Assembly (NCBI GenBank): GCA_903842755.1
Contig: CAIMNF010000205.1
Span: forward strand, 1 to 6,835
Reading direction: 5' to 3'
Source: Oligoflexia bacterium
GTDB lineage: Bacteria; Bdellovibrionota; UBA1018; CAIMNF01
DNA: 6,835 bases
Numbering within the stretch: position 1 is the stretch's first letter; the number at the start of each line of letters is the position of its first letter. Position numbers and translations under genes: made by a program. The notes below the pieces were generated by a model. The model did not search any database. It was not told the origin of the DNA and was given only the letters and a program-made list of their open reading frames with translations. Below, in pieces: positions 1-6,363 of the stretch.

Positions 1-1038
1 CCATTTTTGTTTTCCCTTTCTGCGTGCAATTCTCCAGGTAGCGTAGTAGAAAGTTCGACTACTGCTTCAGCTTCTACGGTACAATCCAATCAGCTTTTTG
101 CATCGGGTGTAAAAGGCGTTCGCATTAACCTTAAAATGGATACGCTTTCCAATCAACCTGCTCAATATAATAGCTTTTTAACCACGAGTTCAAACGCAGT
201 TCCCGCTCCCGTGATCGTGCCCTTGAATCACTACGGTGATGGGGTGATGATGTATAATCCTGGACTCAGTGCAAACACTTATTATGCACCAGATGGAGTA
301 ACCCAACTGAGTTCCATTCCACCATGGCTGGTTGATTTTCAGGTCGGCGTAACTTCCTATTACGGTAACGCGGCAAGCGCGACGTGCGCCTGGTTTGGCG
401 GCGTTGGCCCCGGGAGCACCTCAGGTCTTTATGACTCGGGAGGCGCTTTTAGAACAAGTGAACGAGATTGTGGGGCGTCCAGTAACACCGGAGTCGGAAC
501 TACCGGCGATTCCGTCTTTTTCAGAATTATTTTAAATCGAAACAATGCATACTTGGGCTCGGGCGAGAATTTAATGATTCAAGTCGAATATCAAGCCTCG
601 GGCTTGATCCCCTATACGCAAAATATCATCGGGGCAGTTAGTCCAACGAATTCGGAAGACCTCGTCGATCAACTGTGGAAGGTGTTTTGGTCGTCCACTC
701 CGGACCAATCAAAGTCGATGACACCTTTTGCGACGTTTGTTCCAACCAATTATGCGTTTTGCGGGACGAATGCAGTGTTGCCGACCACCGCTTATAGTTA
801 TCCGTGCAACAATCAATATTATCAAGGCTCTCCGATTCGGACCAAGCAAATCATGATTCCATTAAGCGCGTATCCTTCAATGAACATTATCCAGTTTTCG
901 CGAATGCGATCATGGTCGACCGATTACACGAGCGGTGCAGCGACGATCGATTACGTTTCTAATTTTTGCGGAAATAATTCTAATTCACCCCTATGTTTGG
1001 GGGTCATTATTCGGTCTGTTACTCTATTGAGGATTTAG
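1..1038 (+). CDS. Exported lipoprotein, first of a tandem paralogous pair (5' end cut by window)
   Basis: The reading frame is open from base 1, so the true start lies upstream. The TTG at 7 is only an internal codon. A clear lipobox L-S-A-C is encoded at 16-27. The Cys at 25-27 would be the lipidated first residue of the mature protein, so only about the first half of the signal peptide is missing. A Ser/Thr-rich tether follows (encoded to about position 90). The mature part, about 337 residues, has six further Cys (codons at about 385, 469, 760, 805, 967 and 994), an even number compatible with disulfides outside the cytoplasm. The C-terminal block I-P-L-S-x-Y-P followed by R-M-R, and a block L-x-R-x-x-A-x-L-G with Y-Q-A, recur in the next gene. 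I do not recognise the family. The product is probably anchored in the outer membrane or periplasm, and its function is unknown. The stop at 1036-1038 is 3 bp before the next ATG, so the two genes are almost certainly cotranscribed. Confidence 0.85.
   Translation, partial: PFLFSLSACNSPGSVVESSTTASASTVQSNQLFASGVKGVRINLKMDTLSNQPAQYNSFLTTSSNAVPAPVIVPLNHYGDGVMMYNPGLSANTYYAPDGVTQLSSIPPWLVDFQVGVTSYYGNAASATCAWFGGVGPGSTSGLYDSGGAFRTSERDCGASSNTGVGTTGDSVFFRIILNRNNAYLGSGENLMIQVEYQASGLIPYTQNIIGAVSPTNSEDLVDQLWKVFWSSTPDQSKSMTPFATFVPTNYAFCGTNAVLPTTAYSYPCNNQYYQGSPIRTKQIMIPLSAYPSMNIIQFSRMRSWSTDYTSGAATIDYVSNFCGNNSNSPLCLGVIIRSVTLLRI
1029..1032 (+). promoter_or_regulatory. Ribosome binding site for second lipoprotein gene
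   Basis: GAGG lies 9 nt before the ATG at 1042 and inside the last codons of the upstream lipoprotein gene. The upstream stop (1036-1038) falls between this site and the ATG, so ribosomes ending on the first gene can restart directly on the second. This implies translational coupling. Confidence 0.55.
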
Positions 1039-1041
1039 GCG

Positions 1042-2325
1042 ATGACCAGAATAAAATTACTCTCGGCGCAACAGCAACTACGAGGGAAAGTTCTTTTGGT
1101 AATTCTCCTTTTCTGTGTGGGTTGCGGATCTCCGACGCCTTCGTCCAGCACTGCCAGTTCGATCAACCTGTCCTCGACCGGAGTGACTTCGCCAGGATTG
1201 AGTTCAAATCCAGCTGTGCGGGTTATTTTTAATGAAAACAATTTTACCTGGCTAGATAGCTTTAATCCTACGCCCTTTGTAGCGGTCAATACGGAATTTC
1301 AGTGTGCGGGCGACGTCCTCAAATTGTATGACCCCAGTGGCGGAGATTATTCGCAAGTGGGGACCCAGGTTCCGTTGGCGAGTGCTGGAATCGTGGATGC
1401 GTTTTCACCCACGTTGAAGCCCTCATTTATTAAAAATGTGAGTGTAGATATGACCAATACGTTTTACCTCAATAGCCAATATAGTTTAATGGAAAGCGAT
1501 AAGTGTTCCTATCGGGCTAATCAAGGAACTACTACGGTTTATCCAAGCTATTGTGCGGATTTTGATCGTAAGCCCTTCAGTGCCTCTTTGCCTACGCCCG
1601 CGCCATCACCCTACCTTTCGCCTGCGCCCACACCCTTTTCAACTCCGAATGCTTCTAGTTCGCCATCCCTCAAGCCCTTCTTTGGAACAGGCTATTACCG
1701 CGTGCGGGACGATTGGTGCGAAATGCAGGGACCCATAGATGATCCGGATGATAATATTTCAAAATCATACATTGGGGGTGTGAACTTAGACTTAAACCGA
1801 GCTCAACTCGGTGTAAGCGAGGACGTGCTGATGAATCTGACTTATCAAGCTTTCGCGTCCAATATTTCTAGGTCCGATGTGGCCAATGGGGTGGCTACAA
1901 CGCCAGGGGCAAGCGAATGGCCAGTAGTAGATTTGCCAACGTGTAATTCCATTTCTGGAGGAACATCCTGTTGTACCGAGCCAAATCCCGCGACCGGCAC
2001 TAACGGAGGGTGTAATATGGGCATCAGCGGTCAAACCATTTTGCAGGTGCAAATGATTTCTACGCAGCAGGGTTTTAATGAGTTGATTGGCGTCAAGCAG
2101 CCTCGGGCTTGGACGTACTATAACAATCCAAGTTTTCCTATATTTATGAAAGACGTAACCACCTTGAACGATCCTTACGGTGGACTGCGAACAGAACAAG
2201 TCTATATTCCGCTTTCGCAGTATCCTTTGGTCGACCGGATTCGGATTGAACGGATTCGTGGCACCTATATTTTGTATCAAATTGACCTATATCGTTTGGG
2301 CGAACGCGCCTACGACGGTAACTAA
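1042..2325 (+). CDS. Exported lipoprotein, second of the tandem pair, with proline-rich insert
   Basis: The product has 427 residues. The N-terminus has a basic n-region (R3, K5, R14, K16), a hydrophobic core at about 17-25 and Cys28 after C-V-G, which makes a plausible though not textbook lipobox. The mature part starts with a Ser/Thr/Pro-rich tether (29-57). Residues 184-213 are a Pro/Ser/Thr-rich, repeat-like segment that the first gene lacks. Eight further Cys (88, 155, 171, 226, 301, 310, 311, 324) suggest disulfides in an oxidising compartment. Blocks shared in order with the upstream lipoprotein are L-N-R-A-Q-L-G with L-x-Y-Q-A near 251-270, then I-P-L-S-Q-Y-P at 389-395, R-I-R at 404-406, and a closing hydrophobic strand with L-Y-R-L. 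The C-terminal region is therefore probably one conserved domain. I do not recognise the family and propose no function. It converges on the comM homologue, with 11 bp between the two stop codons. Confidence 0.88.
   Translation: MTRIKLLSAQQQLRGKVLLVILLFCVGCGSPTPSSSTASSINLSSTGVTSPGLSSNPAVRVIFNENNFTWLDSFNPTPFVAVNTEFQCAGDVLKLYDPSGGDYSQVGTQVPLASAGIVDAFSPTLKPSFIKNVSVDMTNTFYLNSQYSLMESDKCSYRANQGTTTVYPSYCADFDRKPFSASLPTPAPSPYLSPAPTPFSTPNASSSPSLKPFFGTGYYRVRDDWCEMQGPIDDPDDNISKSYIGGVNLDLNRAQLGVSEDVLMNLTYQAFASNISRSDVANGVATTPGASEWPVVDLPTCNSISGGTSCCTEPNPATGTNGGCNMGISGQTILQVQMISTQQGFNELIGVKQPRAWTYYNNPSFPIFMKDVTTLNDPYGGLRTEQVYIPLSQYPLVDRIRIERIRGTYILYQIDLYRLGERAYDGN
1591..1680 (+). other. Proline/threonine/serine-rich segment within lipoprotein 2
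   Basis: This stretch encodes residues 184-213 with an irregular short repeat of the type P-T-P-A-P-S-P and S-P-A-P-T-P. It sits between two Cys-containing parts of the protein (C171 and C226). It resembles a flexible linker or a slippage-prone expansion. No matching segment is seen in the paralogue upstream. Confidence 0.6.
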
Positions 2326-2336
2326 AAGTACTGTAA

Positions 2337-3941
2337 TTAGTGTTCAATTCCTTCGAAACGATAGGTGATGGCCTCCATTAAATGCTCGGGCTTTAGCGTT
2401 TCGTTTCTTTCCAATGCTTGAATGGTACAGGCAATTCTCATCACCTTATGGCGGGCTCTTAGAGAGGTGATCGAATGAAGCATCGCTTCCGAATGCTTCA
2501 CTTGTTTGACTTTCTCTTCAAGCAAAACCACGCCTAAACTGCTCGAAAGGCCTTGGTTTTTTTTAATGCAAAAGTCTTGAGATTGTTGAATCTGATTTTG
2601 ATGATTTACGATTTCGGTTTGGTCGAGATAATTTATCTGACCGTTGGGGGCTTCCGCATGGATGTACACTAAATCGATCCGATCTGCCACGGGCCCCGAT
2701 AAGCGATTTAAATAGTGTTCCATCACACTCGCTTTACAAGAGCATTTTTGGAACAATTGCTTGGAGCGTGCTCTTCCCTGAACACGCTGCAAGTAGGGGT
2801 GGGGAAGACCCCCGCATGGACAAAGATTACCTGTGCCGATAAACTGAACGTCGCAAGAGAGTTGGACGGTGCCTTGTTTTCGGGTCAGACCGTAACGTTT
2901 TTGCTCGAGCGGCTCACGCAAGCACTCTTTTGCATCGCGCGGCCACTCTAAGAATTCATCCGCGATTAAAATTCCACCATGCGCGTTCGACAATTCGCCT
3001 GCGTGAAACCCATTGTTGTTCCAGGATCCAAGAAGGTGACTGGGACGAATTTGAGCATGAACTCTCCGAATGGGTAATCTAAATTGAACGGGATCAAAAG
3101 ACTGGTCCGATAACAATAGCCTTTCCCAGGTTTGGCTAGGTTTTGGATCCGGTGCAAGCGCTTTCAACCAATCGAGTGCTTGTGATTTTCCAGTTCCCTT
3201 GGGTCCCAAGATGAGGAGGTGATGCCGCCCGACGAGAGCAATCTTGATGACTCGCTCTAGGGAGGGGCTCAACGGTAAGAGGCAAGGTACTTCCGGTGGG
3301 GGTTTCGTTTGAAGTGACTGAGAAGCGGTCTCCTTCGCTGCTCGCTCGCTTAAGTTTTGTTTTGGTGAGCGAAGACCACGGCTAAGTAAATCGTTGGTCA
3401 AATGATCGGCAACCTCGTTGAGAGAGTTGACCTCAATGAGGAAGGGAATCAGGGGGACGGGCAGGGATTTTTCTTTCCGCCATTGGATAAGCCGGGTAAG
3501 GGTCTGATGATCCTCCTTGCTTAAAAAGAGAATTTCAATGTTTTCGTGAAAAATGAGCTCTACCCATTTGGCCATGTGCCCACAGGATTTGATTTTTCCA
3601 TCCAATCCCAATTCCCCCCAAGCGTAAATTTTGTTTTTAAGGGAAGAAGGGGGACGAAGGTCAATGACTTGTTCTAAAATTTTAATTGCAATTGCTAAAT
3701 CATGGCCGGTGCCGCTTTTTCGCTCCGAAGAAGGTGTTAAGTTCACCATGACTTTTTGCTTCGGAAACTCGAGGTCCGAGGAGCTAAACGCGGCCATAAT
3801 CCGTTCTCGTGCTTCTTGAATCTCGGGCGCGGGAAGTCCTAAGATATGAAAGGATGGAATTTGAAAGCGTGTATGAAGTTCCACCTCAACAGATTTAATC
3901 GTCACATCGTTTTGAAATAAAGAATAAGTTTGAATCGGCAT
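2337..3941 (-). CDS. comM: YifB/ComM-family Mg-chelatase-like AAA+ ATPase
   Basis: The product has 534 residues, close to the roughly 500 usual for the family. Residues 1-180 form the N-terminal ChlI-like domain, with V-E-V-E-L, H-I-L-G-L-P-A-P-E, R-E-R-I and V-N-L-T-P. The AAA+ core follows: Walker A G-P-K-G-T-G-K-S (246-253), Walker B ending in D328-E329, a sensor-1-like G-N-L-C-P-C-G (371-377), and L-S-G-P-V-A-D-R-I-D-L (414-424). The C-terminal Mg_chelatase_C region has R-A-R-H (495-498) and ends near 530. Cys pairs 374/376 and 400/402 match the family's CPC-G and C-x-C pairs but are spaced wider than usual. The usual motif around a 'DVxGQ' sequence before Walker A is not recognisable, so this is a divergent member. 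ComM of Vibrio cholerae is a hexameric helicase that promotes branch migration during natural transformation. The same role here is inferred. The ATG at 3941 is the only start after the upstream stop at 3981-3983 and has no clear Shine-Dalgarno site. It follows the J-protein gene by 39 bp. Confidence 0.9.
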   Translation of the reverse strand: MPIQTYSLFQNDVTIKSVEVELHTRFQIPSFHILGLPAPEIQEARERIMAAFSSSDLEFPKQKVMVNLTPSSERKSGTGHDLAIAIKILEQVIDLRPPSSLKNKIYAWGELGLDGKIKSCGHMAKWVELIFHENIEILFLSKEDHQTLTRLIQWRKEKSLPVPLIPFLIEVNSLNEVADHLTNDLLSRGLRSPKQNLSERAAKETASQSLQTKPPPEVPCLLPLSPSLERVIKIALVGRHHLLILGPKGTGKSQALDWLKALAPDPKPSQTWERLLLSDQSFDPVQFRLPIRRVHAQIRPSHLLGSWNNNGFHAGELSNAHGGILIADEFLEWPRDAKECLREPLEQKRYGLTRKQGTVQLSCDVQFIGTGNLCPCGGLPHPYLQRVQGRARSKQLFQKCSCKASVMEHYLNRLSGPVADRIDLVYIHAEAPNGQINYLDQTEIVNHQNQIQQSQDFCIKKNQGLSSSLGVVLLEEKVKQVKHSEAMLHSITSLRARHKVMRIACTIQALERNETLKPEHLMEAITYRFEGIEH

Positions 3942-3980
3942 GTCTAGGGGTAATGCAAAATAGGGGCCAATATTTAATAC

Positions 3981-4484
3981 TTAATTTTTTTTGAGTTTGG
4001 CAAGCATTTCGTTCTTTGCCGCATTAATCTGTGTTGCAGCGTCTTGGTAAAATTTCATTTGATCGGGGGCCACATTTTGAATGACATCGGGATGGTAACG
4101 CTTCATCGATTCTTTAAAAGCGCGCATCACTTCGAGCTCATTTGCATCTTCCGCAATGCCTAAAATTTCATGCGCTTTTCCGTGCAGCTGAATTCCCGGA
4201 AGGGCGAGCGGCGGAGGCTTAGGCTTCTCTTGGAATTTTGATAACTTCGCGTTCGCCGTATCGGGGCCTTGCTTTTGGCGTAGTCGGTTTGCGGTGTCGG
4301 TATCCGCTTCCCGGACTTTAAATGCGCTCTTTTCCACAATCTTGTTACGATAGGTAAATATACCCACCAAAACAAAAAGTGCAAAAATTGAAAGCTGAGA
4401 TTCTTTAAAATGGTCCGCAATCCATTTTAGGTGCATTCCCTTAGTGTAGCAAAACTTAGCGCTGGCGCAATTCCTGCAGAACAT
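3981..4484 (-). CDS. Membrane-anchored J-domain (DnaJ-like) protein
   Basis: From the start chosen here the product has 167 residues. Residues 31-45 (L-S-I-F to F-T-Y) form one membrane segment followed by basic residues. Residues 46-100 are a charged and then Pro-rich linker. Residues 103-165 are a C-terminal J-domain with A-H-E-I-L-G-I at the start of helix I and an intact H-P-D motif at 131-133, the loop needed to stimulate Hsp70 ATPase. There is no Gly/Phe or zinc-finger region, so it is not a general DnaJ but a specialised J-protein of the DjlA-like, membrane-tethered kind. The ATG at 4484 is preferred because GGAG lies 6 nt before it. ATG 4496 would add four residues and overlap the comEC start. 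ATG 4436 would give 151 residues, remove an odd Cys-rich N-terminus (C3, C6, C12) and still keep the membrane segment. It is likely cotranscribed with the comM homologue. Its client is unknown. Confidence 0.85.
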   Translation of the reverse strand: MFCRNCASAKFCYTKGMHLKWIADHFKESQLSIFALFVLVGIFTYRNKIVEKSAFKVREADTDTANRLRQKQGPDTANAKLSKFQEKPKPPPLALPGIQLHGKAHEILGIAEDANELEVMRAFKESMKRYHPDVIQNVAPDQMKFYQDAATQINAAKNEMLAKLKKN

Positions 4485-4490
4485 ATTTAT

Positions 4491-4494
4491 CTCC
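4491..4494 (-). promoter_or_regulatory. Ribosome binding site deciding the J-protein start
   Basis: Read on the minus strand, GGAG is followed by a 6-nt A/T-rich spacer and the ATG at 4484-4482, which is ideal spacing. The competing ATGs at 4496 and 4436 have only poorly spaced AAGG-like sequences. The same bases lie directly before the comEC ATG on the plus strand. Confidence 0.55.
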
Positions 4495-6363
4495 ATGAAT
4501 CAAACGACCTTAGAAACGTTACGTCAGTCTCTGCTTGCTCAAGTTCAAGTTTTTGACGATTGGGGTGTTTTCCGACGCCTCCTTTTTGATGAGCCCCTTG
4601 CTCATAGTCCGGAAGGAATTCTTCGGACATTGGGTTGGGTTCACATTTACTCTGCAAGCGGAATCCACCTTTATGCGTTGGCGAGTGCACTCGAGACGAT
4701 TACGGAATTAGTCGTTTCAAAATGCTCTCACCGTCTGGATCGAAATAATCCCCATCGCTCAAGCCGCTTACCCCTACGGACCATCAAGGTCGTCCTCCGA
4801 ACGGTAACCCTGATTTTATTTTGGTTTCTTTGGGCGCTTCAAAAGTTCCGCTTTGGCTTTATTCGCCCTTTATTTATGTTTGGCTTGCGAAAATGGGGCC
4901 AGGCTTTAGGCTTAAAGTGGGCAAGGTTCGCGCCATTGCTGATTACGTTTTTGCTTGATATAATCCTGTCTACTCTTTCGGCTTCCCCGCATTCCACTTT
5001 AGATTGGGACGGAAAAATTCACTACTTTTTGGCTGTCGGTGGCGGAATCCTGGCCATGGATTTCGCTGTAGACAGTGCTAAAAGCCATTTCGAAAAAAAC
5101 GGGCCAAAAAGTGGGGGAATAGTTCGCTTTTTTTTGGAGCATGGCTCCCTGGCCTGGGGGTCTTGGCTAGGGATTGCTGCAATTGAACTCTGGAGAAATC
5201 ACCAAGTGGCCCTCTTTACTCCGCTGTGGAGTTTGCTGATGTTGCCGCTTTTCTGTGGGCTTCTTTATCCGGCACTTGTCTTCAGTTTATTGTTCGCGTG
5301 TGTGGGGCTACCCGTCCTTTTGAGCGCGAGTGTCCGAGTGGGAAGTGCATGCACTACTTTTTTTATCCAGGTGATGGACCAGTTAAATTTAACATTTTTT
5401 GTGATTCCCCAAGGGGGCATTATGATTGCTTTTTTTCTGGGCTTAATTTTTGTGGGAATTTTGCGGATTTTGGAAAGCACTCGGCGCAGAATTGCTTTTG
5501 TTGCGCTGTTTGTCGTTTTTCTCGGAATGGGACGGGTGGTTCTTGAAATATACGGCGAAGAGTTACCGCTATGGCATCGAGTGATCACTCAGGTTGATGT
5601 AGGGCAGGGGGATGCACTCATGATTCATGATTCAAATTACACGAGGGGTGGCCGAGCAGAGATGATTGACGTCGGGGGATACCGCAAGATAAAGCCCGAA
5701 TTTTGGCTGAGTGAGTTTTCTAAACTGGGTGTTACCCAAGTGGACGGAATTTTGCTAAGTCATCTGGATGAAGATCATCAAGGGGCATTACAGTTTATTC
5801 CTAGCTTAATCGAAGTGCGCTGCGTGGAAACCCATCCAGCGCTTTGGAGGAGCGAGAAAGGCCAGCGCCTTACAGCTGCCGTACGAAACCAACAGAGTCA
5901 CACGATCATTGCAGATCAAAACTGCGTCCAGCTTGTGGACCACGTTTGGCTTGGCTCGGGTACCCACGGAAAAGGGAATGAGCTGATGGCGGGCTCATTT
6001 GTTGAGATTTCACCTCATCAAGTTTATTTAGCTGCGGGGGATGCGGATCAGTCGCAAGAGTTAGCCTATTATGATCATTTCAAAGGAAAAATAGCGCAAT
6101 ATCCAGATCGAATTTGGAAGGTTAGTCATCACGGGTCCCGCTATTCCAGTGGGGAAGAATTTTTAGCTTTGATTCAGCCAAAAAAAGCGTGGGTATCGGT
6201 AGGGAAGCATAATCCCTACCACCATCCGCATCCCGATACATTGGCCAAGTTTTTCAATTTAAAGATCCCCCTTCAACGAACGGATGAGGAAGGCGACATT
6301 GAGTTGAGCGGAGAAGTTAAATCAAACGCATACCAACCATTTCGATTTAAAACCGCTTTGTAG
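4495..6363 (+). CDS. comEC: ComEC/Rec2-family DNA-uptake channel with metallo-beta-lactamase-like domain
   Basis: The product has 622 residues. The N-terminal half is the membrane 'Competence' domain. S-A-S-G-I-H-L at 53-59 matches the family's H-L-x-A-I-S-G-L-H signature. Hydrophobic segments follow near 99-116, 145-160, 175-190, 216-231, 238-276 (probably two), 306-325 and 331-349. The C-terminal half (about 364-612) is the metallo-beta-lactamase-like domain: V-D-V-G-Q-G-D (367-373), I-D-V-G-G, metal-binding H423-L-D-E-D-H428, N495 of the N-x-x-S-like block, G-D at 515-516, S-H-H-G-S (544-548), S-V-G-x-H-N-P-Y-x-H-P (568-578) and R-T-D-E-E-G-D-I. All hallmark residues are kept. The family moves single-stranded transforming DNA across the inner membrane, and the lactamase-like domain is thought to degrade the other strand. 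The usual N-terminal membrane/OB-fold part is absent and cannot lie upstream in frame, since TAG occurs at 4447-4449. No Shine-Dalgarno site is visible. The gene is divergent from the J-protein gene and overlaps the next gene's 3' end by 91 bp. Confidence 0.93.
   Translation: MNQTTLETLRQSLLAQVQVFDDWGVFRRLLFDEPLAHSPEGILRTLGWVHIYSASGIHLYALASALETITELVVSKCSHRLDRNNPHRSSRLPLRTIKVVLRTVTLILFWFLWALQKFRFGFIRPLFMFGLRKWGQALGLKWARFAPLLITFLLDIILSTLSASPHSTLDWDGKIHYFLAVGGGILAMDFAVDSAKSHFEKNGPKSGGIVRFFLEHGSLAWGSWLGIAAIELWRNHQVALFTPLWSLLMLPLFCGLLYPALVFSLLFACVGLPVLLSASVRVGSACTTFFIQVMDQLNLTFFVIPQGGIMIAFFLGLIFVGILRILESTRRRIAFVALFVVFLGMGRVVLEIYGEELPLWHRVITQVDVGQGDALMIHDSNYTRGGRAEMIDVGGYRKIKPEFWLSEFSKLGVTQVDGILLSHLDEDHQGALQFIPSLIEVRCVETHPALWRSEKGQRLTAAVRNQQSHTIIADQNCVQLVDHVWLGSGTHGKGNELMAGSFVEISPHQVYLAAGDADQSQELAYYDHFKGKIAQYPDRIWKVSHHGSRYSSGEEFLALIQPKKAWVSVGKHNPYHHPHPDTLAKFFNLKIPLQRTDEEGDIELSGEVKSNAYQPFRFKTAL

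Noticed and set aside
7..9. TTG as the start codon of the first lipoprotein
   Set aside because: It would leave only six residues before the lipidated Cys, too short for a signal peptide. The frame is open to base 1, so the gene is simply cut by the window.
2326..2336. Bidirectional terminator between lipoprotein 2 and comM
   Set aside because: The gap is only 11 bp and shows no inverted repeat followed by a T-run.
1792..2347. Minus-strand open frames opposite lipoprotein 2
   Set aside because: They lie within a well-supported coding gene, lack recognisable domains and have no start signals, so they are shadows.
2961..3260. comM as a magnesium chelatase subunit of chlorophyll synthesis
   Set aside because: The N-terminal ChlI-like domain followed by the AAA core and the C-P-C-G motif is typical of YifB/ComM, and no other chelatase or tetrapyrrole gene is present.
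4497..4570. Sigma70-like promoter for the J-protein/comM unit on the minus strand (TTGAGC, 15 nt, TAACGT)
   Set aside because: The spacing is short and the -10 match is poor, so it is not distinguishable from chance.
5226..5588. Alternative open frames on both strands within comEC
   Set aside because: The comEC frame carries the conserved membrane and lactamase-like motifs on either side, and these frames show no family features.
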